Positions 8,931 through 17,426 of a stretch of DNA of 64,000 nucleotides are shown one piece after another. This DNA comes from Staphylococcus condimenti (GTDB lineage Bacteria > Bacillota > Bacilli > Staphylococcales > Staphylococcaceae). Numbering within the stretch: the stretch's first letter is position 1; every line of letters begins with the position of its first letter. The notes under the pieces were generated by a model. It was not told where the DNA came from and made no database searches. It saw only the letters and a program-made list of their open reading frames with translations. The position numbers and the translations under genes were made by a program. Location of the stretch: assembly GCF_001618885.1 (NCBI RefSeq), contig NZ_CP015114.1:2480001-2544000 (forward strand), given 5' to 3'.

Positions 8931-9590
8931 ATGAGTATTTTAGTTCTAGGAGCAAATGGTAAGATTGGTAAACAAATTGTATCTAAATTAAAAGATGATA
9001 ATGAAGAAGTTATAGCAACTTATCGTAAAGATGAACAAATAAGTGAAGCTGAACAAAAAGGTTACAATGCTCGAAAAGTAGACGTTGAAAAAGATACTAT
9101 TGATGATTTAGCAAATAGTTTTAAAGATGTAGATCAAGTCGTATTCTCAGTAGGTGCTGGCGGAGCTGGCAATGGTAAAGAAATTATCATTGATTTAGAT
9201 GGTGCAGTCAAAGCTATCGAAGCCAGCAAAAAAGCTGGAGTTAAACATTTCTTAATGGTATCCACTTATGATTCAAGCCGTGAAGCCTTTGACAGTATCC
9301 CAGACTTGAAAACATATACTATTACAAAACACTATGCCGATGTTCATTTACGTGATTCAGGATTGTTCCACACAATTGTACATCCAGGATATTTAGATGA
9401 TAAAGAAGGTACAGGAAAAGTAGATATTGCAGAACAGTTGTCAAATGTAGATTCTATATCAAGAGAAGATGTGGCATCAGTAATTGTGGATGTATTGGAA
9501 AATGAAAAATTCCAAGGCGGAGAATTTCAAATGATTAATGGGTCTGAACCCATTGAAAAAGCTTTAGAAGATTATTATAAAAATCATTGA
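8931..9590 (+). CDS. NAD(P)-binding Rossmann reductase, NmrA/SDR-a5 type (copy 2)
   Basis: 219-residue paralogue of the preceding gene, aligning along its whole length (shared MSILVLGANG start, VKAIEASKKAGVKHF, LRDSGL, REDVASVIVDVL and NEKFQGGEFQ blocks). The glycine motif is GANGKIGKQI. Differences concentrate in the middle loop (GAGGAGNGK against GSGGSTGDDK) and around the putative substrate region (HPGYLDDKEGTG against HPGTLENGPGTG), which could mean different substrates. ATG start with AAAGGA upstream. The GxxGxxG and YxxxK-like residues are intact, so both copies look functional. Confidence 0.88.
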   Translation: MSILVLGANGKIGKQIVSKLKDDNEEVIATYRKDEQISEAEQKGYNARKVDVEKDTIDDLANSFKDVDQVVFSVGAGGAGNGKEIIIDLDGAVKAIEASKKAGVKHFLMVSTYDSSREAFDSIPDLKTYTITKHYADVHLRDSGLFHTIVHPGYLDDKEGTGKVDIAEQLSNVDSISREDVASVIVDVLENEKFQGGEFQMINGSEPIEKALEDYYKNH

Positions 9591-9628
9591 TTTAATAATT
9601 TATATTTAGTAATGAAGAAGAACATTTT

Positions 9629-9658
9629 GAGAAGGCCATTTTTGGTCTTCTCTTTTTT
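9629..9658 (+). terminator. intrinsic terminator after the reductase pair
   Basis: GAGAAGGCC (9629-9637) pairs with GGTCTTCTC (9644-9652, one G-U), followed by six T residues. Confidence 0.88.
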
Positions 9659-9721
9659 AATTATAGTAAGAGATACATAGGATTTGTTATACTTAATATA
9701 ATAAAGCCGTGGGGGTAAATA

Positions 9722-10420
9722 ATGAAAATTTCAAAGACAAAAATATATGAGAAAATTGCCGACATTATTTTAGAGCAAATAAAATCGGGTGAATATGCGG
9801 TCGGCGATAAATTGCCTTCCATTCAAGCATTATCAAAAGAGTATGGTGTAAGTGTCGCTTCAGTCAGAGAAGCCTTTAATGCTTTACGTACCATTGGAGT
9901 TATTGAGATTAAACAAGGCTATGGTACGTTTGTTACCCAAAAAGAACCTATTTTTTTCAATTTAGAGGAATCTTCATTAACACGTAAACAAGTTGAAGAT
10001 TTGCTGGAGTTGAGAGAAATAGTAGAGTTAGCAACTGTAAAAAAAGCTGCAGCATTAGGAACGAAAGAAAATTTACTTGAAATGAAAAATGCTTTAGAAA
10101 TGATGGAAAGCGCAGTGACAGATGGAACTTCAGGAGAAGCTGCAGATTTAAAATTCCATTTAGCAATCGCAAAAGCTGCTCATAATTCAATGTTATTTGA
10201 TTTGATGAACAATATATCTGATGTGATTCAAGAAACAATGAAAGAAACGCGAAAGATGTATTTATTTAATAAACAAAGAACATTGAAACGATTATATGAT
10301 GAGCATTTAAAAATATATGAAGCAATTCAAAAAAAGGATGCCGAAGCAGCAGAATACAATATGAGAAATCATTTAGAAGAAGTACAAGATACGATTTTGC
10401 AGAATATGAAATCAAAATAA
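9722..10420 (+). CDS. GntR/FadR-family transcriptional regulator
   Basis: 232 residues: an N-terminal winged helix-turn-helix of the GntR type (about 8-75, with DKLPSIQALSKEYGVS and the REAFNALRTIGVIEIKQGYGTFV wing) and a C-terminal all-helical FCD domain (about 95-225) of the FadR subfamily, which binds small carboxylate ligands through conserved histidines (DLKFHLAIAKAAHN is one such segment). GTGGGGG-rich leader upstream of ATG 9722. It is alone on its transcript, with no adjacent metabolic operon, so the regulon cannot be guessed. Confidence 0.88.
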   Translation: MKISKTKIYEKIADIILEQIKSGEYAVGDKLPSIQALSKEYGVSVASVREAFNALRTIGVIEIKQGYGTFVTQKEPIFFNLEESSLTRKQVEDLLELREIVELATVKKAAALGTKENLLEMKNALEMMESAVTDGTSGEAADLKFHLAIAKAAHNSMLFDLMNNISDVIQETMKETRKMYLFNKQRTLKRLYDEHLKIYEAIQKKDAEAAEYNMRNHLEEVQDTILQNMKSK

Positions 10421-10472
10421 ACGGATTACTAATAATATAATAATGACAAAATCAAAAAGGGATATTTCAGAT

Positions 10473-10519
10473 AAAAAACTTTCAAGTTTTAAATTTTAAA
10501 GAAGACTTGAAAGTTTTTT
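10473..10519 (+). terminator. intrinsic terminator of the FadR-type regulator
   Basis: AAAAAACTTTCAAG (10473-10486) pairs perfectly with CTTGAAAGTTTTTT (10506-10519). Confidence 0.85.
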
Positions 10520-10527
10520 CTATTTTA

Positions 10528-10561
10528 AAAGACCTAAACTTTTTCCGTAGTTTAGGTCTTT
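10528..10561. terminator. second hairpin, possible tandem terminator
   Basis: Perfect 13-bp repeat AAAGACCTAAACT (10528-10540) / AGTTTAGGTCTTT (10549-10561), 8 bp after the first terminator; symmetric A/T ends allow either direction. Confidence 0.7.
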
Positions 10562-10996
10562 GCGCAAATTTTTTATCGATCTGAATAACCAAGTTATTCA
10601 TTTGACATTAATCATATTCATTACCTTATATGTAACACATGTTAAGAAATTATTAACATACTCCTATTATAACTGGTATATTGCGGTTTATACAAGCTAT
10701 AAAAGTTATTTTTTGTAGAAAAAATTATGGAATTTTTTACTAGAAAATAAAAAGCAATATGAGATGAAATTCTTTAGTTAAAGAGATTTAGAATTCAACG
10801 TGTATTTCTTTATTCATTTGTAAATGTTTATTGAATACTACCCTCTATTGAAAAATCTTGTTATAATATTAAGGATAACGCATACATAAAATAGAAAGTT
10901 AGAAATAGCGCGTTTTAATTTTTGGAAACTCTTTCAAAATTTGATTTTACATAATACAGATAAACCAACTAATAAAGGTGGAGGTGGACAAATTCC

Positions 10997-11935
10997 ATGC
11001 CATTGTTTTTGGAACCGATTTTTAAAGAACGAATCTGGGGCAGTGATAATTTAGAAAAATATGGCTATCAACTGCCAGAAAGAGATGTGGGAGAGGTATG
11101 GGCGATTTCCGCACATCAACATGGAGATAGTATCATCACGAATGGTCAATATTCGGATGAACCATTGAGTCGTGTTTGGGATGAACATAAAGAATTGTTT
11201 GGAGATTTTCCAACTGCTCAATTCCCGCTAATGGTAAAAATGATCGATGCTCAAGAGCCTCTATCTGTTCAAGAGCACCCTAATACGGCTTATGCGTATG
11301 AGCATGAAAATGGAGATTACGGTAAACAAGAGTGCTGGTATATTATTGAAGCTGAAGAAAATGCAGAGATTATTTATGGTCTGAACACGGATTCTAAAGA
11401 AAAGTTTATTGAAGCATTGGATGACGAAGCACATCAAGATTTATTTAAGCATATTCCTGTTAAAGCTGGGGATTTCTTTTTTATTCCTAATGGTATGGTA
11501 CATGCTATTGGTAAAGGAATAACGGTTTACGAAGTAACACAATCTTCAGATGTAACTTATCGTATTTACGATTATGATCGTACAGATGAAGCGGGTAATA
11601 AGCGTGAAATGCATATTGAGAAAGCAAAAGATGTCGTTGAAGTTAGAGAAGAAAGTCCTAATGTTATACCTGATACTGAAATCATAGAGAATCATAAGCG
11701 AACACAATATATTTCCAATAACAGTTTTACTGTGGTGAAATGGGAAGTTACTGGAACTTTAAATTACATGAAACCAAGAGAATTTTGTCTCGTCACAATT
11801 TTGGATGGTGAAGGCACATTGGTAACTGATGGTGATATCTATGAATTGGAAAAAGGCAAAAGTTTTATTCTGACATCTGAAGATTTAGATAATATCTTTA
11901 AAGGTGATTTTACGATTATGATTACCTATGTTTAA
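10997..11935 (+). CDS. manA: mannose-6-phosphate isomerase, class I
   Basis: Zn-dependent cytosolic isomerase converting mannose-6-phosphate to fructose-6-phosphate. 312 residues, the short Firmicute form of the type I family. The zinc ligands fall in VQEHPNTAYAYEHENG (Gln/His/Glu cluster near residues 95-105) and in MVHAIGKG (His near 170). A cupin-like C-terminal domain follows. AGGTGGAGGTGG precedes ATG 10997. The gene is preceded by an extended -10 promoter and followed by a small membrane protein gene 28 bp downstream, which may be co-transcribed. Confidence 0.94.
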   Translation: MPLFLEPIFKERIWGSDNLEKYGYQLPERDVGEVWAISAHQHGDSIITNGQYSDEPLSRVWDEHKELFGDFPTAQFPLMVKMIDAQEPLSVQEHPNTAYAYEHENGDYGKQECWYIIEAEENAEIIYGLNTDSKEKFIEALDDEAHQDLFKHIPVKAGDFFFIPNGMVHAIGKGITVYEVTQSSDVTYRIYDYDRTDEAGNKREMHIEKAKDVVEVREESPNVIPDTEIIENHKRTQYISNNSFTVVKWEVTGTLNYMKPREFCLVTILDGEGTLVTDGDIYELEKGKSFILTSEDLDNIFKGDFTIMITYV

Positions 11936-11963
11936 TTCATATCAGTGAAAAGAGGTGTGATGA

Positions 11964-12194
11964 ATGCGTAAATTTCTATATTTAGCATTAATATGCGGGA
12001 TATTATCAGGCGCTGGTATCTTTTTGAATTTTCCTAAATACCCTAATCTTGTCATTCCCGCAGCATTTTCTATACTTGGTATGATTTGTGCACTTATTAC
12101 AGTTGCTGATAAGAAAACAAGTGGCATGTTGACGCTTGGAGGGGTACTCATTAATTTAATGCCTTTGTTGACCATATTTATGATGCCAAAATAA
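11964..12194 (+). CDS. small hydrophobic membrane protein
   Basis: 76 residues, not recognised. The chain is almost entirely hydrophobic, with three likely membrane segments: residues 3-24, 28-47 and 55-74, separated by short polar turns (FPKYPN, DKKTSG). AGAGGTGTGATGA in front of ATG 11964 is a good ribosome site, and codon use looks native. It follows manA by 28 bp on the same strand. A longer frame exists on the opposite strand but has no ribosome site or protein-like composition. Confidence 0.7.
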   Translation: MRKFLYLALICGILSGAGIFLNFPKYPNLVIPAAFSILGMICALITVADKKTSGMLTLGGVLINLMPLLTIFMMPK

Positions 12195-12320
12195 TAATAG
12201 CTTGTCATGCTTTTTAGCATTTGATATAAATATCTAGAATAGTAGTTTGCAATATGAAGAAGGATTATCAGCCTGTACAAAAAATATTGCACTTAAAGAA
12301 TTTTTTAAAGGAGTATCGAT

Positions 12321-13697
12321 ATGACTGAAGAAACAAATTATTTCTGGCTGAATTGCGGTTACAATCGCTGGAATCACAATGAACCGCTTGTAGGACAAAC
12401 TACTTTATTTGAATCTGGTGCTCAATTCAACCCTACTCAAGGTTTTCGTGCATTTAAAAAGGCAAAAGCAGGCGATAAAGTCATTTTTTATCAAGTCCAA
12501 ACAGATGCAGGGCTTTTAGGAAGCGGAGAAATTATCAGTGTCCAAACTGGTGCACAACATAAGATACGTGTTCAATTCCGTTTAACTGAAGCGTTAAAGC
12601 CGTTAACAGCAGACTATTTAAAACGTAGTGAAGCTTTAGAATTCCGAATCAATAATATGAAAGAAACATTATTTAATCAAATTTCACCAGAAGAATTTGA
12701 TTTGATTGAAAGATTAGGCAAAGGTGCTGCACAAATTCCACGTTATTTCTTTTTAGCTGAAAATAAAGAATTTGAACCAGGTGAAACATATACGCTTTTT
12801 ACACATACTTATAACGGTATAAAGCGAAATGGATATCATTATTATACGCAATTAGAAATCGGGGATAAAATTGTATTTTATAGTCGAGAACAAGATCATT
12901 CGGTGGTGGGTTTAGGAGAAGTGACACAACATCTTCGCGAATTGCCTCCTATTCCTGGCCGTACTAATAGTACTGCCATTGAAGTAAAATATAATGAAGA
13001 TATTAATCCGGTCAGCTTATCAACTTTAAATAAGCATCCGCGTTTAAAAAACTTGTATTATCTTCAAGAAAATGCAAAACAAGCAATTGCTAGTATGTCA
13101 CAAGCACAATTTGATGCTATATTAGAAATGAGCGAAAATAATGGCATGAAGTCGCAATTTGAAGCGGTTGGAAAAAATAATGTAATCGATAAAAACGATG
13201 ATGATATAAAACCGTTTATACTATTAGTAATCAATGATAAAAACCGAGCAGAAGGTTTAAAAGCTGCTGAAAATTTATTGCAAAAAACGAATGCTAATCC
13301 AGTGATCACAAGTGGACATCCTGATTTCACTGAAGATATGCTTTATGGTAAATACTTGCCGAATGAAGCAGGTGCATTGTATTTCAGAGAAGGATTTATT
13401 ACTGAATTAATGCCGAAAACAGATCGCAGTTACTTAGTAATTGATAATTTTAATCGTATTGATCCAGACATTTTCCAAACGTATATCAATGTTTTAGAAG
13501 GTTATGAAATGACATTACCTCGTTATAACCGTGATGGTACTATGATTAAATGGTCACGAAAAAAAGATTCATTTTATCACTTTAATCCGAATTGGCATAT
13601 TATTGGCGTGACGTATGATTCTCTTGAAGAAATTAAAGAAAAATACTCTGAGCAATTTTTGAAATATGCACGTATCGTTAAAGTAAATCACGACTAG
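12321..13697 (+). CDS. EVE-EVE-McrB-like protein (degenerate AAA domain)
   Basis: 458 residues. Residues 5-133 and 141-270 look like two EVE/PUA-like modules: each starts with an aromatic strand (YFWLNCGY; RYFFLAENKE), has a GDKV/GDKI-(I/V)FY strand, then a G-x-GE strand (LLGSGEII; VVGLGEVT), and ends with ISPEEFDLIE or MSQAQFDAILE. EVE domains read modified bases in DNA or RNA. The last 165 residues follow the McrB GTPase pattern: HPDFTED (333-339), YFREGFITEL (354-363), a Walker-B-like LVIDNFNRID (372-381) and NWHIIGVTYD (424-433). No GxxGxGKS/T P-loop is present where one is expected (about 298-312). ATG 12321 follows AAAGGAG. No mcrC gene is nearby. Confidence 0.75.
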   Translation: MTEETNYFWLNCGYNRWNHNEPLVGQTTLFESGAQFNPTQGFRAFKKAKAGDKVIFYQVQTDAGLLGSGEIISVQTGAQHKIRVQFRLTEALKPLTADYLKRSEALEFRINNMKETLFNQISPEEFDLIERLGKGAAQIPRYFFLAENKEFEPGETYTLFTHTYNGIKRNGYHYYTQLEIGDKIVFYSREQDHSVVGLGEVTQHLRELPPIPGRTNSTAIEVKYNEDINPVSLSTLNKHPRLKNLYYLQENAKQAIASMSQAQFDAILEMSENNGMKSQFEAVGKNNVIDKNDDDIKPFILLVINDKNRAEGLKAAENLLQKTNANPVITSGHPDFTEDMLYGKYLPNEAGALYFREGFITELMPKTDRSYLVIDNFNRIDPDIFQTYINVLEGYEMTLPRYNRDGTMIKWSRKKDSFYHFNPNWHIIGVTYDSLEEIKEKYSEQFLKYARIVKVNHD

Positions 13698-13700
13698 ATA

Positions 13701-13753
13701 AAAGATTGACAACTGTGTCTTTTTAATGAAGACATAAGGTGTCAATCTTTTTT
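13701..13753 (+). terminator. intrinsic terminator
   Basis: AAAGATTGAC (13701-13710) pairs with GTCAATCTTT (13741-13750), with an inner TGTCT/AGACA helix and a T-run. Confidence 0.85.
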
Positions 13754-13833
13754 GTTTGTGTTGAAAAATTGCTCTGGAGGGTATGCATTATTTATACTAA
13801 ATATAAGAGAAAAATAAAGGAGAGATTCGATTT

Positions 13834-14217
13834 ATGCCAATTATTTATTATGATGCTAACTGTGTTTATTGTTATAACTATGCAATATGGTTGATTAGAC
13901 ATGGGTTATCTCCAAGCTATCAATTTGCAACATTAAAAGGGCCAGCAGGACAAGAATTAGAGCGTAAACATCCAGGTATTTTAGATATGAATACTGTTGT
14001 ATTGCAAGAAGGTGAACATTTATATTTCAAATCTACAGCGATTGCAAAACTGTTAATGTCACTAACTCAAGATAAATGGATGGGTATCTTGCTCACATTA
14101 GTACCAAAACCTATTCGTAATTTTGGTTACGATTTATTCGCAAACAATCGTGATAAAATGTGGCATGCAGAATGGCAAAAGCCTAATGCTTATGAACAAT
14201 CTTTCTTCATAGATTAA
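13834..14217 (+). CDS. DCC-family thiol-disulfide oxidoreductase-like protein (DUF393)
   Basis: 127 residues. The N-terminal YYDANCVYCYNYAIWLI contains the DxxCxxC signature (C12 and C15), followed by the family's later conserved blocks (KSTAIAKLL, PKPIRNFGYDLFANNRDKMW). The family is thioredoxin-like and predicted to be redox-active; its substrates are not established. Good AAAGGAGAG ribosome site before ATG 13834. Ribokinase follows after 20 bp, possibly on the same transcript, with no obvious functional link. Confidence 0.85.
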   Translation: MPIIYYDANCVYCYNYAIWLIRHGLSPSYQFATLKGPAGQELERKHPGILDMNTVVLQEGEHLYFKSTAIAKLLMSLTQDKWMGILLTLVPKPIRNFGYDLFANNRDKMWHAEWQKPNAYEQSFFID

Positions 14218-14237
14218 ACAGAGACGAGGAAATCAAC

Positions 14238-15101
14238 ATGAAAAAAATAATTGTAATAGGAAGCGCTTCAATAGATTTAGTTGTACAAACAAATAAAATT
14301 CCAGATACAGGTGAAACAGTTTTAGGTGAAGCCTTTTTCACAACCCCAGGTGGAAAGGGTGCTAACCAAGCTGTTGCTGCTGCTCGTTTATATGATGAAG
14401 TTTATATGATTGGGGCTGTTGGCGATGATGTATATGGTCGTGAAATTCTGGATAATTTAATTAAAAATGGTGTAGATGTGTCACACATGGATGTGATTCA
14501 AAATGAAGTGAGCGGAACAGCGCATATTACATTGTTTGAAGAGGATAATCGTATTATTGTAGTACCTAGTGCCAATCAACACGTACTTCCTGAAACAGTT
14601 TTACCAAAGCTAGAAGAATTTACAAGTGGAGATATTATTTTGCTGCAACAAGAAATACCAGCCAAAACAGTAGAAGCAGTAATTAATTTTGCTTCAGAAA
14701 ATGGTCTTAAAGTAATGTTGAATCCAGCACCATACAGAAAAATCAATGTCGATCTTGTAGATAAAGTTGATTGGTTGACGCCTAACGAAACAGAAAGTGC
14801 ATTATTGTTTGAAGGAAAGATTGATAAAGGGTTAATAAGTTATCCGAATAAGTTGATTGTGACACAAGGCGCAAAAGGTGCAACTTATTATGACAATAAA
14901 CTTATATTAGTTCCCGGAATTGAAAGAAAAGTAGTTGATACAACTGGCGCAGGAGATACTTTCAATGGTGCACTTGCAGTCGGATTAATTGAGAATAGAA
15001 ACTTTAAAGATGCCATATTATTTGCTAATAAGGCAGCAAGTTTCTCTGTAACAGGTTTAGGCGCTCAAGGTGCAATGCCATACCGATCACAAATTGAATA
15101 A
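14238..15101 (+). CDS. rbsK: ribokinase-like PfkB-family carbohydrate kinase
   Basis: 287 residues. N-terminal PfkB signature GGKGANQAVAAARLY (about residues 38-52) and C-terminal signature DTTGAGDTFNGAL with the catalytic Asp near residue 239. The overall pattern (VIGSASIDLVVQ, NPAP, LTPNETE) is that of ribokinases, which phosphorylate ribose to ribose-5-phosphate. There is no rbsD or ribose transporter next door, so the physiological sugar is less certain; deoD and deoC, which feed pentose phosphates, lie about 2-3 kb downstream. Confidence 0.85.
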   Translation: MKKIIVIGSASIDLVVQTNKIPDTGETVLGEAFFTTPGGKGANQAVAAARLYDEVYMIGAVGDDVYGREILDNLIKNGVDVSHMDVIQNEVSGTAHITLFEEDNRIIVVPSANQHVLPETVLPKLEEFTSGDIILLQQEIPAKTVEAVINFASENGLKVMLNPAPYRKINVDLVDKVDWLTPNETESALLFEGKIDKGLISYPNKLIVTQGAKGATYYDNKLILVPGIERKVVDTTGAGDTFNGALAVGLIENRNFKDAILFANKAASFSVTGLGAQGAMPYRSQIE

Positions 15102-15193
15102 ACTTATCAAAAGAGGGTATTTAAAAACCGTGGGGATATTAATAAGCAGTAAGTTCTTAATTAGAATTATTTTAATCTAAGCGCTAAATTCTC

Positions 15194-15222
15194 TTTACAG
15201 ATTATAATTATTATCATATAAT
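15194..15222 (+). promoter_or_regulatory. dps promoter with PerR box in the spacer
   Basis: TTTACA (15194-15199), a 17-bp spacer and TATAAT (15217-15222) form a sigma-A promoter. The spacer holds TTATAATTATTATCA (15202-15216), one mismatch from the PerR consensus TTATAATTATTATAA, so PerR would block RNA polymerase directly. Confidence 0.9.
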
Positions 15223-15272
15223 AGTTATTACAAAGAGAAAAACGACAACAACTTAAAGGAGCGATTATTTTT

Positions 15273-15719
15273 ATGGCAAACAAACAAGATGTAGTAGATG
15301 TGTTAAATGAACAAGTAGCAAACTGGACAGTGTTATACACAAAAATTCATAATTTCCATTGGTTCGTTAAAGGACCTCATTTCTTCTCATTACATGTTAA
15401 ATTTGAAGAATTATACAATGAAGCAAGTGAAACAATTGATGAATTAGCTGAACGTATTTTGGCTATTGGCGGTGCACCAATTGCTACTATGAAAAAAAGT
15501 TTAGATGTTGCTATTGTTGATGAAGCTGAATCAGAAGGTTCTGCTGAAGATATGGTAAACGCAATTTCTAAAGACTTCAGTAATATTTCTGACCAATTAG
15601 AAAAAGCAATTGAAGTAGCTGGAGATGCTGAAGATGATGTATCTCAAGATATGTTAATCGCATTGCAAACATCTGTAGATAAACATAACTGGATGTTCCA
15701 ATCTTTCTTAGGTAAATAA
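15273..15719 (+). CDS. dps: Dps/MrgA-family DNA-binding ferritin-like protein
   Basis: 148-residue mini-ferritin that forms dodecamers, oxidises Fe(II) with H2O2 and protects DNA during peroxide stress. The inter-subunit ferroxidase ligands are present: H29 (KIHNFHW), H41, D56 and E60 (ETIDELAER). A four-helix bundle pattern runs throughout, ending with KHNWMFQSFLGK. ATG 15273 follows AAAGGAG. A near-consensus PerR box sits inside its promoter spacer and a 12-bp-stem terminator follows, so it is a single peroxide-inducible gene. Confidence 0.96.
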   Translation: MANKQDVVDVLNEQVANWTVLYTKIHNFHWFVKGPHFFSLHVKFEELYNEASETIDELAERILAIGGAPIATMKKSLDVAIVDEAESEGSAEDMVNAISKDFSNISDQLEKAIEVAGDAEDDVSQDMLIALQTSVDKHNWMFQSFLGK

Positions 15720-15753
15720 TCGTTCAAAAACGGTTGAAATATGGGCATATATC

Positions 15754-15788
15754 AAACCCTCACTTTTAAAATTTAAGTGAGGGTTTTT
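15754..15788 (+). terminator. intrinsic terminator of dps
   Basis: AAACCCTCACTT (15754-15765) pairs perfectly with AAGTGAGGGTTT (15775-15786), then T residues. Confidence 0.92.
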
Positions 15789-15976
15789 AATTTTGATAAT
15801 ATTTAAAGTTTTGTAAAGTATAGTTGACGAAAATAAGAAGTTTTGTATAATAAATTGCAGAAAGTATTTTGGAATAAATTGAAAAAATGTATATGAGAAG
15901 ACGATTATTTTTTATAAAACAGTTATACATATAAATCATGACATTGATTAATAAACAAAGAATGGGGTTAAGCAAA

Positions 15977-16669
15977 ATGAAGCAATACTTTGGTGGGATT
16001 TTAGCTGCTACAATGTTATTAAGTGGATGCGCTCAAAATGATGATGATGGCCAACAAAAAAATAAAAAAGAAGATGTCAAAACTGCTCAACATAATCAAC
16101 AAAAAAATACTAAACATCAAGTGACACATAAAAATGGTGTTACAAAAGTTGATGGTATAATTTTTGTTAATAAATCAGTATCGATTTCAAAAGATTATAA
16201 TAAAGGAGAAGATCCAGTTGCTAAAGCTCAATTAAATAAAATGATTGATGATGGCAGAAAAGCAGGTTTAAATATTATTTACAGAAGTGGTTTCAGATCT
16301 TACGCTGAACAGACCCAACTTTATAATGGGTATGTTCAACGTGACGGTAAAAAAGCAGCTGACAAATATAGTGCAGCACCTGGAACTTCTGAACATCAAA
16401 CTGGATTGGCTTTTGATGTCGGTACGAATCCTAGTAACTCAGATTTCAAAACTTCATTCGGAAAAACGGCTGAAGGAAAATGGTTAGCTAAAAATGCATA
16501 TAAATATGGATTCATTTTAAGATATCCAAAAGGCAAAGAAAATATAACAGGTTATCAATATGAACCGTGGCATTTCAGATATGTAGGCAAAAAAGATGCA
16601 AAAGCTATTCATGACAAGAATACTACGTTAGAAGAATATTTGAATTATGGATATAGTAAAAGTAAATAA
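15977..16669 (+). CDS. VanY/LdcB-type D-Ala-D-Ala carboxypeptidase lipoprotein
   Basis: Secreted lipoprotein of 230 residues that should trim peptidoglycan stem peptides (DD- or LD-carboxypeptidase). The signal peptide MKQYFGGILAATMLLSGC ends in an LSGC lipobox, followed by a polar Asn/Lys/Gln-rich tether to about residue 55. The catalytic domain has the family motifs SGFRSYAEQ, SEHQTGLAFDVG (zinc His and Asp of HxxGxAxD) and YEPWHFRYVG (second zinc His). I start at ATG 15977 because it begins a canonical signal peptide; an upstream in-frame ATG at 15938 would prepend a non-signal extension. Terminated by a shared hairpin facing deoD. Confidence 0.9.
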   Translation: MKQYFGGILAATMLLSGCAQNDDDGQQKNKKEDVKTAQHNQQKNTKHQVTHKNGVTKVDGIIFVNKSVSISKDYNKGEDPVAKAQLNKMIDDGRKAGLNIIYRSGFRSYAEQTQLYNGYVQRDGKKAADKYSAAPGTSEHQTGLAFDVGTNPSNSDFKTSFGKTAEGKWLAKNAYKYGFILRYPKGKENITGYQYEPWHFRYVGKKDAKAIHDKNTTLEEYLNYGYSKSK

Positions 16670-16671
16670 TT

Positions 16672-16711
16672 AAAAAACAGTGCGAACCGAAAAAAGTTCG
16701 CACTGTTTTTT
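16672..16711. terminator. bidirectional terminator between carboxypeptidase and deoD
   Basis: Perfect 16-bp stem: AAAAAACAGTGCGAAC (16672-16687) with GTTCGCACTGTTTTTT (16696-16711), giving U-runs in both directions. Confidence 0.95.
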
Positions 16712-16718
16712 ATCGTTA

Positions 16719-17426
16719 TTAAGCAATTTCTAATGCAATTTCCATCATTTGAGTAAAAGAGTTTTGGCGTTCTTCTGCAGTTGTTGCTTCATCACGTAAA
16801 ATGTGATCACTTACAGTGAAAATACCTAAAGCTTTTTTACCAGCATAAGTTGCATTTAAGTATAGACCAGCAGATTCCATTTCAATACCTAAAATTCCCA
16901 TTCGATGCCATTGATCATTAAAGGTAGGATCAGCATTATAGAAGGTATCAGATGAAAGCACATTACCAACATGTGTAGTTGCACCTAATTCATCAGCAGC
17001 TTTTTTAGCTTTTACCATTAAGTCGAAATCTCCAAGAGGAGCAAAGTGACCAGGAATATTGTATTGATCTACATAACTAGAGTTTGTAGAAGCACCTTGA
17101 GCAATAATAATATCGTATAAATTAACATCTTCTTGTAATGCACCACAAGAACCTACTCTGATAATTGTATCTACATCAAAAGTGTTGTAAAGTTCATAAG
17201 AATAGATTCCGATACTTGGAATCCCCATTCCGGAACCCATTACAGAAACTTCTTTACCTTTGTATGTTCCAGTGTATCCGAACATGTTTCGTACTTCGTT
17301 AAACTGTACAACATCTTCTAAATAGTTATCAGCAATATATTTTGCACGTAGCGGATCTCCTGGCATTAAAACAGTTTTAGCAATTTTAGCACCATTTGGT
17401 TGAATATGTGGTGTACCTTTTGTCAT
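16719..17426 (-). CDS. deoD: purine-nucleoside phosphorylase, DeoD type
   Basis: 235 residues, hexameric trimer-of-dimers family. Phosphorolyses (deoxy)purine nucleosides to base and (deoxy)ribose-1-phosphate. Recognisable blocks: the phosphate-binding MPGDPLRAKYIA, MGSGMGIPSIGIYSYEL, RVGSCGAL, and the nucleoside-binding GIEMESAGLY; SDHILRDE contains the catalytic Asp. AAGGAGCAG precedes ATG 17426. It is divergent from deoC, with about 220 bp of shared upstream DNA, and the two products act in the same nucleoside salvage route. Confidence 0.96.
   Translation of the reverse strand: MTKGTPHIQPNGAKIAKTVLMPGDPLRAKYIADNYLEDVVQFNEVRNMFGYTGTYKGKEVSVMGSGMGIPSIGIYSYELYNTFDVDTIIRVGSCGALQEDVNLYDIIIAQGASTNSSYVDQYNIPGHFAPLGDFDLMVKAKKAADELGATTHVGNVLSSDTFYNADPTFNDQWHRMGILGIEMESAGLYLNATYAGKKALGIFTVSDHILRDEATTAEERQNSFTQMMEIALEIA

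Larger units (their letters stand above)
10421..10996. other. intergenic region between the FadR-type regulator and manA
   Basis: Contains two tandem intrinsic terminators (10473-10519 and 10528-10561) and, at the far end, an extended -10 promoter (TGTTATAAT, 10859-10867) presumably for manA, leaving a leader of about 120 nt. The stretch between about 10570 and 10850 is AT-rich and I see no gene in it. Confidence 0.6.

Noticed and set aside
11942-12292. 116-residue minus-strand frame opposite the small membrane gene after manA
   Set aside because: The plus-strand 76-residue frame has a proper ribosome site and membrane-protein character; the minus frame has neither.
13701-13753. Hairpin after the EVE protein considered as an insertion-sequence end
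   Set aside because: Arms followed by a T-run, no transposase and no target duplication; a simple terminator explains it.
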